A stretch of 64,000 nucleotides of DNA from Globisporangium splendens (lineage: Eukaryota; Oomycota; Peronosporomycetes; Pythiales; Pythiaceae). This document shows, piece by piece, positions 54,282 to 64,000 of the stretch (the first letter of the stretch is position 1; each line of letters begins with the position of its first letter). The stretch is from the NCBI GenBank assembly GCA_006386115.1, contig VFIW01000031.1:248001-312000 (forward strand), read 5' to 3'. A program made the position numbers and the translations under genes. The notes beneath the pieces were generated by a model, which was not told where the DNA came from, made no database searches, and was given only the letters and a program-made list of their open reading frames with translations.

Positions 54282-54976
54282 CGTTTTGCACTATGAGGGC
54301 AGTTTCCAGGTAGTTTGTCAGTCGAGCGTCGCCGCGTCGAGCGCGGCAACGAGAGTAATCGTGCGATTGTTTGCGGCGGGACGACGACGACGAGCGGTGC
54401 GGGAAGGCGGCTGATTTCGCGGAGTGCAGTGAGAAAAACGAAAGTCGTGGTCTCGAACCCATTTGCTGTCGGGTTTGTGATTGAGTCCGTTTCCAAGTGC
54501 ATTACCAAAGTGGACACAGTGCTGAAACGTGACGTGTCGGCACTGTGCATCGGATACTTTGGAGCGAGATCCAGTGCGTCTTGGAGGAACGGGCAGAATC
54601 GTATGTACTGTTTTAAGCAATACTACAGTTTGTGAGATATCTATTGTGAACCTCTGGTTTCTCCCTCTGTCAATGCAAAACCTCTGTATGAAGGTATATA
54701 TCATGCGCTCCACCAAGATGATCTACCCCTGCACCTGAATCAAATCCATGCTGCACGTTCCTCGACTGTCTACGCTCGGAAAGCTCGGATTTGCATCAAC
54801 GAAAGCGCGATATAAAGCGACGTGTGGATGAGTGTGAGTGCGGCGTTGTGTGGGGGTGCGTGGCCTTGTGACTTATTGTTCCTGGAGGAAACGTGCGTCT
54901 CACCCTATTCAGCTTCAACAGATTAGTGGCATGCTGCAGTTCAGTTTCGTTCGAAAGTGGGTGTATCTACGTTCGC
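54282..54976. other. 5' region of START gene 4
   Basis: About 0.7 kb without a recognised gene between START gene 4 and the orphan START-type 5' flank. Confidence 0.45.
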
Positions 54977-55240
54977 GTTGATTACCACGCGCACGTGGCT
55001 TTGATAAGTGAGGATGACGAGCTGCGATGGTTGATTTGTCGGAAAGCAATTTGTGGGAGGAGGAAGTGGCTATGTGTGTGTGTGTTTGTTTTTGTTCTTT
55101 TTTTCTCTGCATGATGAGCATTTCGCGCCGCAAAGTGGAGAGGAGGAGGAGAAGGAGGAGATCAGGAAGAAGAGGGGAAGAGCGCATGCAGAGGCAGGCA
55201 GCACCTCAAAGACGAGGAGCGAGATACAGTCCTCAGTGTC
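54977..55240 (-). repeat. Orphan START-gene 5' flank
   Basis: Matches the 5' flank of START gene 3 (about 50921-51160) in the same orientation: GCGTTGATTACCAC, then GTGGCTTTGA, ATGGTTG, a poly-T run, TCTCTGC..GAGCATTT, AAGAGCGCA and CAGCACCTC..AAGACGAG. No START coding sequence follows directly on its 3' side; START gene 4 begins 0.7 kb further. It may be a leftover of a deleted copy, or a distal promoter or 5' UTR exon of gene 4. Confidence 0.7.
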
Positions 55241-55765
55241 TTCCGTTTGGGGAGTTGATAAAAGCACCACCTTCTGACGACAAGTGCACCGCTCGTGCAG
55301 AAAAGAGCCTGTGTACCAGTATGAGTGGTGCGCAATATTATACATGTCTTGAGTATACGTATATTCGATTTGCAATGTCGTATTTCTTCAGACTGTGTTT
55401 AAAACCTTCTTCATTTCTATAACCTTGTGATCGAAATGAGGAAGTCTATTTTGGGTTTTATAAAGTTTTGCTGGATGCTCGGGAACCACACTAAAGCATA
55501 TATCATGCTCGACGAGAGGAGACTGCCTCATTCATATCATTGCCGTTTTGCAAAAGCCAACTCGGTCATTTTTGTTCAATCCTCCGACTCAAAATGCACG
55601 CCTCCTCCTCAAACTCAAGTAAGCTACCACCAAATTCCCGCCTCGTGTCAGCTAAGTTGGCTTTACGGAGCTCAGCTTCAACCACGCGTAGCGTAGTATC
55701 AAAGCAAACAACACAATCAACTTAGCCGCCAAATCTCCAGTCACGTTACTACAATTCGGGAGTAC
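55241..55765. other. Intergenic, nothing recognised
   Basis: Short ORFs only. The 3' part borders the transposase remnant and may contain more of its degraded sequence. Confidence 0.4.
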
Positions 55766-55975
55766 TTGCTGTCGTTTTCGGAGACCGTAAATGCAAAATC
55801 GGGGCTTAAGGAGCCACTCTTCCAGCAAGACAACGCATCAATTCACATGTCGAAATTGTCCAAGCGCGAATTCAAGGCATTGAAGGTGAAGCTACTAGAA
55901 TGGCCCGCAAAAGCCCCGATTGAAGTCCTATCGAAAACGTGTGGGGTGTCCTGGCGCGCGATGTTTGTGCCTCAG
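55766..55975 (+). pseudogene. Tc1/mariner-type transposase remnant
   Basis: Reads EPLFQQDNASIHMSKLSKREF, then VKLLEWPAKAP, followed by a shifted ..PIE.. ENVWGVL-like stretch (written here as IEVLSKTCGVSWRA, a frame disturbance). QQDNAxIH contains the second catalytic Asp, and LEWPAxAPDLNPIENVWG the third acidic residue, of DDE/D transposases of this superfamily. Only the C-terminal third is left, cut at about 55979 by the LINE fragment. Confidence 0.75.
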
Positions 55976-55979
55976 TCGT

Positions 55980-57335
55980 ACAGATTAGGCTTTCTGCTCA
56001 AACCGATCAATTCGAGTGAAATTAAACAGGCTGTGAAGAAATCCAAGAGAGGCAAAGCTCACGGTCCTGACGAACTCGGCAACGACTGGTACAGAGACCA
56101 CTGTGACGAGATTACCGGCTTATTCGAGCGACTTTTCAACTTGTGGATACCCGAATGCATTCTACCAAGTTCGTTCAGTGAAGCCCATATTCACTGCATA
56201 AAAAAGTCCGTCTCTGCTGCGTCGCCGCTGGACTACAGGCCAATCGCACTCCTCAACTCTGATTACAAAATATTCACACGAATATTTGCAACCAGATTAC
56301 GAACTGTGCTCCCTTGGCTTATCCATCTTTATCTTTATAAGGTGAGGTATATTTAGGTTCATCATGAGCGCGACGCTCATACATGCCATTTGGTGTGCGC
56401 ATCTGCGACGCATGGATTCGGATCCAATCAAATCGACTGCTGAGATGGCGATCATGATGACCAGATTAGAGGCAGGAATGCGAAACCTCGCACGACTCGC
56501 TGAAGCGCAAGCTGGAGGCTCGGACGGTCACACGGTTGCAGCAGTTCTCAAGGGCATATGTCGACTGTTTTCTCAGCCAAACCGACGCCATCCCCCTTGA
56601 CTCCAAGTGATACTCGCGGCGTTTACACTGTTGTTTTTCGATGGTGGATCACGCGGCAATCCAGGACCAGGAGGGCTGGATCCATTTCGTGCGTGGTCCA
56701 TAAGGACTCGCACACAGCCAGTTTAATTTGGCCGTGCGAGCATGGCGTATAGCAGGAAGGACACGACCAACAACTTTGCCGGTACGGGGGTCTCATACAC
56801 GGACTCCGAGAAGCCCAACGCAGTCACTTCGAACCGTTGTACGTGATTGGAGACAGTGCACTCATTATCTCCCAACAGCGAATGCATCGGTCCCCTCGAC
56901 AGCACCGATTGGCACGTTTATACCTGACAAGTCGACGACTCGCGGATTGCATCGACATCCAAGGATGGTACCATCACTACCGTGCCTTCAACAAGATGGC
57001 GGACTCAGCCGCCAACCTAGCCATGGACACCAGAACCTCAACGCAGGTTCACTTCCCAACTCCTCGAGCTGCTTTCAACAATCTCACTCAGGATCTTGAC
57101 AACGACGTCATGCATTGGCTTATGCGAAGTTCGGATGACCCAAGGTCATTGGACAACACAAGGCAGCCTCACATAGGACCAAGAGAACATGCCATCCTGG
57201 TCAGTGATTATTTAGCATTCAGAAGTGATCTATTGCAATCCGCGCTGTAGACACATTTACACTCCTAGATGAAATTCGCAATGAAGAGTAGTTAGGAGAA
57301 TGGATATTGTAGGTCACGAAGATGAACCTAAATAT
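55980..57335 (+). mobile_element. LINE copy, plus strand, 5'-truncated and internally deleted
   Basis: Starts inside ORF2 (RLGFLLKPINSSEIKQAVKK), runs through the first RT block to WLIH (56329), then jumps to the connection/RNase H part (56364 on) and to the 3' end. The stretch in between (most of RT and the Cys-His region) is missing and replaced by an inverted piece of the element's own 3' end. Near 56108 this copy has GGCTTATT where the minus-strand copy has GCCTATT, so it keeps a frame lost in the other copy. The RNase H region has several frameshifts. Not functional. Confidence 0.85.
56333..56363 (+). repeat. 31-base inverted repeat, left
   Basis: Perfect inverted match to 57321-57351 (31 of 31), enclosing 957 bases of LINE 3' sequence. 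The word corresponds to the LINE 3' terminus plus 16 bases. Confidence 0.9.
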
Positions 57336-57351
57336 ACCTCACCTTATAAAG
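57321..57351 (-). repeat. 31-base inverted repeat, right
   Basis: Partner of 56333-56363. Bases 57308-57335 also pair with 57352-57379, one mismatch, as the two LINE 3' ends face each other across a 16-base loop. Confidence 0.9.
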
Positions 57352-57436
57352 ATATTTAGGTTCATCGTCGTGACCTACAATATCCATTCTCCTACCTAAT
57401 CTTCATTACGAATTTCATACAGGAGTGTAAATGTGT

Positions 57437-59777
57437 CTACAGCGCGGATTGCACTAGATCACTTCTGACTGCTAAATAATCTTTGACCAGGATGGCATGT
57501 TCTCTTGGTCCTATGTGAGGCTGCCTTGTGTTGTCCAAAGACCTTGGGTCTTCCGAACTTCGCATAAGCCAATGCATGACGTCGTTGTCAAGATCCTGGG
57601 TGAGATTGTTGAAAGCAGCTCTTTGAGTTGGGAAATGAACCTGCGTTGAGGTTCTGGTGTCCATGGCTAGGTTGGCGGCTGAGTCCGCCATCTTGTTGAA
57701 GGCACGGTAGTGATGGTACAATCCTCGGATGTCGATGCAATCCGCGAGTCGTCGACTTGTCTGGTATAAACGTGCCAATCGGTGCTGTCGAGGGACCGAT
57801 GCATTCGCTGTTGGGAGGTAATGAGTGCACTGTCTCCAATCACGTACAACGGTTCGAAGTGACTGCGTTGGGCTTCTCTGAGTCCGTGTATGAGACCCCA
57901 GTACTCGGCAAAGTTGTTGGTCGTGTCCTTCCTGCTATACGCCATGCTCGCGGCCCAAATTAAACTGGCTGTGTGTGAGTCCTTATGGACACGCACGATA
58001 ATGGATCCAGTCCCTCCTGGTCCTGGATTGCCGCGTGATCCACCATCGAAAAACAACAGGTAAATGCCGCGAGTATCACTTGGAGTCAAGGGGATGGCGT
58101 CGGTTTGGCTGAGAAAGCAGTCGACATATGCCTTGAGAACTGCCGCAACCGTGTGACCGTCCGAGTCTCCAGCTTGCGTTTCAGCGAGTCGTGTGAGGTT
58201 TCGCATTCCTGCCTCTAATCTGGTCATCATGATCGCCATCTCAGCAGTCGATTCGATTGTATCCGAATCCATGCGTCGCAGATGCGCACACCAAATGGCT
58301 TGTATGAGCGTCGCGCTCATATATCGCCACAGCATGTGTGCGACGGGATAGAGATGATCTTGGAGATGTTCATTGGAAAACTTGTGTCCGATAATGTGTC
58401 TCTTGATCGTGGTCCATGCATGCCTTGGAGTATCTGGTAGATCCAGTCTGAAGATCCAGATTGCGGGGTCGTGACCAGGAGTGATTCCGATCTTCGCCCA
58501 TAGTGCATAGAAGTAGTTCCACACCAGTTTGGCTTTCGGACACTCCCAGAATAGATGTTGAACAGAAGATTGGACAACTTGGGAACATTCGGGATTCGAG
58601 CAGGACAGATCAGCTTTCTCATAGTTCCACATGGAGAGTCGGTTGGCTTTCAGCCGGAGAAGAGTCTGGGCTGTATAAGCAGTAATACCTGGGATGTTGT
58701 GTAATTCGCTCCACTGGATTAATTGCAGTCCACGCCACAGAGATCCTGCTGTTTGGACAGCTTTGTTGACTGCTGCATCTCGAGTATCTTTGCCAATTTG
58801 TGTCCTCGTTGCTGCAACTTGTTGCCGATAGAAAGATCTGGTGGTATTGTATCGTCCGTTGCCACCCCATAGTTGCACGATTCTTGTGAAACGTGGATGT
58901 GCATGGAACGACACCTTCTGCCCGTTCAAGCCTCTTGCTGCCATGATGTCACAGTCCATTGCGGAGTGAACTGTATGCGTAGCTTTGACTAGGGTCGTGT
59001 CGACGTGGGTCAGAGTTGCTTCACTGGTGTGCAGATGCCATTCATGGTTATAATGACGTTGTCCGTTGTACAACCGAAGCACATTTGTTTGCTGTGGTCG
59101 ATGCAGAAGCTGTGGGAAGTTGGATACCAACGTAGCACATAACCGCTCGAGCGCTCGAATAGACGGCCGGGAGAATCCGGAGATTCCACATGTCGGGATG
59201 AAGTTAAGCACTCCTGGTCTTATCCCTCCCATCGAAGTATGTCACCCAGTTGTGCTGTTCCAACTGATAATGATGTGTGAGCAAGCTTGTAAGGAGAGCC
59301 GTTAGAATCAAGAAGCCACCCATCTGCAGTCGAGGTCATGTATGGCAACCATTCTGCACAGAATGTCCCACGTAGCTTTCGTCCTTCAGCGATGATACCT
59401 GGAAGCCTGTCAGACATTTTAGAGCTGATGTCGATCTGGAACACATCGCCGTCCCATTGAGTCTGCACAATTGTCGACTTGAAGTGCTCGTAACACCAAC
59501 GTACATTATCACGTTCTCTGGGCTCATAGGGTCGAGAATGGAGCGACGTACATAATGCCGCGCCAGTTGTCCACATGTTATCACGAAGCTGGAGTGGCCG
59601 CCTTGGGATTGCATCGAGCGGCGTGATGTACGTCGAGGAAGCCCTTGTGTTGTGCAGCAAGATTTCCCCGATGACCTGATCGATGTGAGAGGTTGTGATT
59701 GCCCATTTGGAGACTGCTGTGGCACTCATCGTCATCAGCTCAGTTCTGATGTTGGGTACTGACAAGCCTCCATTCAT
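57437..59777 (-). pseudogene. LINE ORF2, connection, zinc finger and RNase H part
   Basis: Three frames. A Cys-His finger CSNPECSQ...HLFWECP lies at about 58560. RNase H: LFFDGGSRGNPGPGG (first Asp), TNNFAEYWGL (Glu), VIGDSALI (Asp), and after a frame change near 57740 FNKMADSAANLAMD (last Asp), so the full D-E-D-D set is present in sequence. The FDGGSRGNPGPGG wording resembles archaea-like RNase H domains described in oomycete and plant LINEs. Ends VRSDLVQSAL at 57437. Confidence 0.88.
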
Positions 59778-61396
59778 TTTTTTTGAGTTCGGCTTGTTCT
59801 TCCTTCATCCACGGTTTCGCAGGCTTACCATTCCTTGAGCCCCAGATAAATTGTTTCACTAGGTCGTGTAGCTGATTGACAATAGCCGTAGAGGGCCAGG
59901 AGTGCCTGGCCACATAAAGCACTTTGGGTATGATGACGGCACTGGCAATTGCTGCACGTTGGGCGACAGAGTGAGTTTTGAGACGCGCAAGTCGAAGTCT
60001 GACACGTAAGGCTTGGATGCACTTGGACCAGTTACTTGCAGTCGAAGGCGTTTGTCCGACTTGGATGCCGAGGTAGCGGCAATGTTCCTCACGTTGTAGC
60101 ACATGAATGTCACTGACTGACTCTTCGGTGGAGCTATATTCCTTGTTCAGCGGTAATACTGCAGATTTGTGCCGATTGACTCGAAGTCCAGAAGCTGCTC
60201 CATATTTGTCCAGGATTGCAAATACGGCGTTAATATCCTTGGGATCGCTAAGATAAATGGTCGTGTCGTCTGCGTATCCTCCAAGTCTGACTTCAGTTGC
60301 GCATCCTGCTGCCTGTAGTTCAACGCCGTGTATTTCGTCACTCGCTTCGATTTTCCGATAAAGAACCTCTAACGCCAAGATGAATAGAAGAGGGGCCAGC
60401 GGACATCCTTGACGAATTCCGGATGTTACGTTGTACTTTCTCGACAGGAAACCGTTGACAATGAACTTGTACGTGGTTTGAGAGTGTAACACTTTCACTA
60501 AGTGTACGAACTTCAATGGGAATCCAAGATGCTGGAGCGCTTGTGCCAGAAAGCTGCGATCGAGTGAATCATAGGCTTTAGCAAAATCAAGGAGCAACGC
60601 GATCGCTCTGGACATGGCGGGGTCGCTCGTGGCCCGCTGTTGTGCAGCCAATAACACATCGATCGTAGTCGGGATTGTTCGCCCTGGAACGAAACCAGCT
60701 TGCATGTGATGGATAAGCCAAGGGAGCACAGTTCGTAATCTGGTTGCAAATATTCGTGTGAATATTTTGTAATCAGAGTTGAGGAGTGCGATTGGCCTGT
60801 AGTCCAGCGGCGACGCAGCAGAGACGGACTTTTTTATGCAGTGAATATGGGCTTCACTGAACGAACTTGGTAGAACGCATTCGGGTATCCACAAGTTGAA
60901 AAGTCGCTCGAATAGGCGGTAATCTCGTCACAGTGGTCTCTGTACCAGTCGTTGCCGAGTTCGTCAGGACCGTGAGCTTTGCCTCTCTTGCATTTCTTCA
61001 CAGCCTGTTTAATTTCACTCGACTCGATCGGTTTGAGCAGGAAGCCTAATCTGTCCGACGGAGGAATAGCTGTTCCTGGATCAAGGATTTGATCGATGTC
61101 AGTTTGCAGAGTGGGTGCCTGTTGCATGACTGATTTCCATCCTTCTCCCATGTCATCAGCAAGTTCTCGTGAACGCATGGGTCCGTAAGTCGCTGTGCCA
61201 CCGAGTGTGAAGATAGTGTTGTCAAGGAACTTGGTCGAGATACGCTTGTAGAAGGATTTGCTCGTTTTTCGTTCATGATGCATGTGCTCCCGAAAAATGC
61301 GGTCCCGTTTTGAAGCCTGCCACTTCGATTTGCATTCTGCAATGGCACGACGAATACTCGTGGCGGTGGTAAGAAACTCTTGCGACAACTCCACGT
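59740..61396 (-). pseudogene. LINE ORF2, reverse transcriptase part
   Basis: Two frames joined at about 60915, where one base is missing relative to the plus-strand copy. RT blocks: GPDELGNDWY, DYRPIALLNSDYKIF, MQAGFVPGRTI, IALLLDFAKAYDSLDR (first catalytic Asp), SGIRQGCPLAPLLF, and YADDTTIYL (catalytic ADD). The thumb region follows, with HCRYLGIQVG. Disrupted again at an A8 run near 59768. Confidence 0.88.
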
Positions 61397-62821
61397 TTGA
61401 TCACCCACCGCTCCACCAGAGTGATCGAGCATCTGCGCTTCCGATTCTGAGAGGCATCGTTGCAACCTCTGGATTTTCTTCTTGTATCCTTGATTCAATC
61501 TGGCGAAGTACGATTTTTTAGCTTCAAGGTACCCGATCCTGAGCGCGATCTTGGCTTCATCCCACCAATTTGCTGTGGCCAGAGCATAATCACGAGGCGA
61601 AGAGTAACGTCCACGTAATTCATCAAGTTGATCATGAGCTTTTTCGAAGAAATCTTTTCCAATACTCGCCGAATGCGCCGCTGCATTCTTCGGAAGTGGA
61701 TAGACAACTCGAGGTTTCTTGCTTTGGATCACCTTGTCAGGAGCAGCTACTCGGATCGTGACTCCATTGTGATCGGAGAACGGACCAGCTACGCTTTGGT
61801 AGACGCTGCGAACCCAGTCGAGATGGTCATTGCTGCAGTACCACCGGTCGAGCCTACTGCTGGCACTGTCGCCTGAAGGCAGTGTATAGTAGTAGGTGTG
61901 ATGCTGTCGATGGAATGCTTTGACGTTTCGTGTGTCCGTGGCGCGAAGAGCATCATCCTCGAGGGTATCAAGATTCAATTTCTGGAGCAGTTTCTTCAAT
62001 TCCCTGGACTCGTGCACTTTGTTGTGGTTGTTGTGAGACCTGTCTGCCGTCTGGTTGAGAGTGCAATTAAAGTCTCCACCGCACAGAATGGGTCCATCAT
62101 GTGATGAGAGGAGACCTGATAGTGCTCTGTAGAAAGCTTCCCTTGCAAATACGGTAGAAGGAGCGTAGATGTTGAGAAGTAACACCGTTTCACCACGCAA
62201 CGTCACCGTAGCTGCCATCCAGTGCGCATTCCACTGATCCTGCTTATATGGAGCCAGTGTAGGTATGCACGAATAGGGATTCAACAAGATCGCCACTCCT
62301 CCTTTGCGCTCGGTGGAAGCTGACCAGAGAGAAAGTCTGGGATCCGACTCTTCTGATGGTTCCTGAAAACCCCAACTTCGACGAAATCTGGATTGCATTG
62401 ATGCCACTTCGGTCTCCAGGACGTGCGTTTCTTGGAGAAAGACAATGTCCAATGATCCCGAGTCATCAGTCTGTCGAAAATGTGAAAACCACGCGTTCAG
62501 ATTGGCGTCGGATTTGGAGAACCCCATCACATTCTGTGTGTGGAATCCAACAGTTAGCTCATGGCGAGCACTGACTGTCGCACTGCGCCTTCTGGGTCGG
62601 TGGTTGTCACGACGAGCTTGGGTTGTGGGTTGATATGGTCGCAACGGTAGTCCATCGCCGGAATACGTTGATGTGCCTTGTATTCCACGCTGTACTTCCG
62701 TCGGAGAGACAGTTGAGCCATCTCCCCCTGCTCGCACTGAACTGCCACCAAGTACAGTGCGAGTTGAGGCACCATGGGTGCCTTTAGTTCTGATTGTGCC
62801 GCTGTTGGACCTCCAGCTCAT
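61397..62821 (-). pseudogene. LINE ORF2, endonuclease part
   Basis: Apurinic-like EEP endonuclease that nicks target DNA. Visible motifs in order: TQNVMGF (catalytic Asn), LQETHV (metal-binding Glu), KGGVAILLN, NIYAPS, GGDFNCTL (Asp and Asn), SRLDRWYCS, and FSDHNGVTI (SDH). All expected catalytic residues are present. The frame shifts at about 61397, before the RT linker. Confidence 0.85.
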
Positions 62822-64000
62822 GCTGGTGCGCCAATAGCGACCATGACGTCGTCGTGCCCACAATCGCATCAATTGCTGATTGAAGAGAAGACGAACGCCA
62901 ATATTCTTCAGCTCGGGTTTCAGGCATAACGTGACCAACGGCTTCGTGCTTGGGGAACATGCTGGGCAGTAGAAGACTTATCACATTGAGAATTGCCCAT
63001 TTGTCTGGGTCAATGGGTCGCGAGACGGTCGCGGTCAATAGGCTATCATCTAGCTTTTCAAGTCTGTTCCACTGCTTGATGTTGTCAGTCATGGACCAAC
63101 GAGCGGAGCCTTGCGGACAGGCGTCAACAGCCGATGCCCATTTCTTACAAAAGGCTCGCACTTGCGCGCTAACTGCATCGTCAGCTGAGTGATGCCGGAT
63201 TAATGCGCGTTGAGCTTGACTGTTTATGCTGTGCCCAAAATCAAGAAGCTTTTTCACTGGGAACATGCGCAAGACCTCCAGTGGAAAAGGCAGTGCACAA
63301 ATGAGCGCACTTAGAGCATCCACGTGACTGGGAATCCATCCAGTCAATTTGGAGACGTCGCTTGGATCAACTGAAGGCAAGCTGAATCTTCGATTTTGTC
63401 GAGTCGCCGTGGTCCAGTCGTGCATGGCTTTGTTGTTTGCACGAAAATGCTGTCTTCGAAGGGCTTGTTCAGCAGCCGTCAATTGTTCGAGCTCCTCTTT
63501 CGATCCAACCAATCGTCCAACCAGAGACTTGCGTGCTTGCCCATCGTCCTGGACAGAGTGAGACGGTGAGGAAGGAGGCGTCTCAAATTCGCCGCTTTCT
63601 CTGTCGTTGGAAAAGGTTGACTCTTGACTGGCCTCGGATTGGCCTGGTGTCGTTGAAGCCGCTGCTTTTAAAACTGAGGACGCAAGTTCTGGGATCTTTC
63701 GTGCCCGTGGCCGATTTAACGTATGAGAGTGGGAGTCTGGTTCTCGCTCCGGTTCCTGGAATCGATGTTCATCATCCGTCGACCCTGTACCTAGTCCACT
63801 ACCCATCGCCGCATTGATTTCTGGCCCGGAACCAAAGACACTCGTTGGGTCTGCATCTCGAGATTCAGCAGAGTCAATGTGTCCAAACTCTTGGTCAGCG
63901 CTGCCTGGAGTTGGCTGGTTCATCGAGGGAGCACCGTTGCCTGCATCCTCTGTACCATTTTGACTGCGCATTTCCTGGTGAAAGGCTTTAGTCACCTCTG
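62784..64000 (-). CDS. LINE ORF1 protein, 5' end outside window
   Basis: At least 403 codons open to the window edge; the true start lies beyond 64000. The N-terminal part is Ser/Glu/Asp-rich (disordered). The C-terminal part is helical, with KLTGWIPSHVDALSALICALPFPLEVLRM, and ends EVQQRHNQN. No CCHC knuckle is seen in the visible part. A gag-like RNA-binding role is inferred from position before ORF2. It overlaps the presumed ORF2 start (62821) by 38 bases. Confidence 0.7.
   Translation of the reverse strand, partial: EVTKAFHQEMRSQNGTEDAGNGAPSMNQPTPGSADQEFGHIDSAESRDADPTSVFGSGPEINAAMGSGLGTGSTDDEHRFQEPEREPDSHSHTLNRPRARKIPELASSVLKAAASTTPGQSEASQESTFSNDRESGEFETPPSSPSHSVQDDGQARKSLVGRLVGSKEELEQLTAAEQALRRQHFRANNKAMHDWTTATRQNRRFSLPSVDPSDVSKLTGWIPSHVDALSALICALPFPLEVLRMFPVKKLLDFGHSINSQAQRALIRHHSADDAVSAQVRAFCKKWASAVDACPQGSARWSMTDNIKQWNRLEKLDDSLLTATVSRPIDPDKWAILNVISLLLPSMFPKHEAVGHVMPETRAEEYWRSSSLQSAIDAIVGTTTSWSLLAHQHELEVQQRHNQN

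Larger units (their letters stand above)
57352..64000 (-). mobile_element. LINE with EEP endonuclease, RT and RNase H, cut by window edge
   Basis: A non-LTR retrotransposon of at least 6.6 kb read on the minus strand: ORF1 (62784 to beyond 64000), then ORF2 with endonuclease, RT, zinc finger and RNase H down to 57437, then the 3' end at about 57352 (..GATGAACCTAAATAT). No poly-A tail is visible. ORF2 is broken by about five frame changes, near 61397, 60915, 59768 (an A8 run), 59228 and 57740, so it is inactive or the assembly has indels. Pieces of the same family lie at 36951, 45635 and 55980. Confidence 0.92.

Noticed and set aside
1..64000. tRNA, rRNA or CRISPR array
   Set aside because: No cloverleaf-like conserved boxes, rRNA signature or regularly spaced direct repeats were noticed; a tRNAscan or Rfam search would be decisive.

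Overview
The window looks like nuclear DNA of an oomycete (Peronosporales/Pythiales-like). The evidence is compact genes with short GT-AG introns (about 65-90 bases), intron-poor large ORFs, multi-domain HSF-type DNA-binding proteins, a cluster of START plus degenerate-FYVE proteins, secreted repeat proteins, and a LINE that carries its own RNase H. No bacterial operons, rRNA, tRNA or CRISPR were recognised. The species cannot be named from the sequence alone.

Left part, 1-33 kb (ordinary gene space): two neighbouring HSF-domain genes on the minus strand (1082-3376, 3933-6797); a coiled-coil gene that crosses several reading frames (about 8.1-11.1 kb); a nine-exon class I histone deacetylase (11827-13821); a tandem Cys/His zinc-repeat protein (16914-17798); a MULE-derived SWIM-finger protein (18042-20459); two tandemly duplicated small secreted Cys-rich proteins (21457-21810, 22409-22639); a PDZ-like tail-anchored protein (23361-24017); a four-exon mitochondrial RF1 (24667-26155); a PX-domain protein (26445-27176); a six-exon sepiapterin reductase (29242-30488); and START-FYVE gene 1 (31351-33011).

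Centre, 33.7-51.1 kb: two abutting long inverted repeats. Palindrome 1 (33747-39956, axis about 36851) and palindrome 2 (39958-51106, axis about 45537) share the same 3.7-kb core: a secreted three-repeat protein gene on minus, a 1.4-kb spacer holding a LINE fragment, and the same gene on plus. Palindrome 2 arms also carry START-FYVE genes 2 and 3 and a Gly/Tyr-rich secreted protein, each in two mirror copies. The secreted repeat protein is therefore present four times. Arm copies within a palindrome resemble each other more than copies between palindromes do.

Right part, 51-64 kb: START-FYVE gene 4 (53013-54281), an orphan copy of a START-gene 5' flank (about 54977-55240), a Tc1/mariner transposase remnant (55766-55975), and two LINE copies meeting tail to tail at about 57.34 kb. 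The right-hand LINE runs on the minus strand off the window edge. It retains endonuclease, reverse transcriptase and RNase H motifs but is broken by several frameshifts.

Exon boundaries were read by eye from splice motifs, reading-frame continuity and family conservation. No alignment or search was run. Sequence names such as HDAC3 or sepiapterin reductase rest on motifs recognised by eye.
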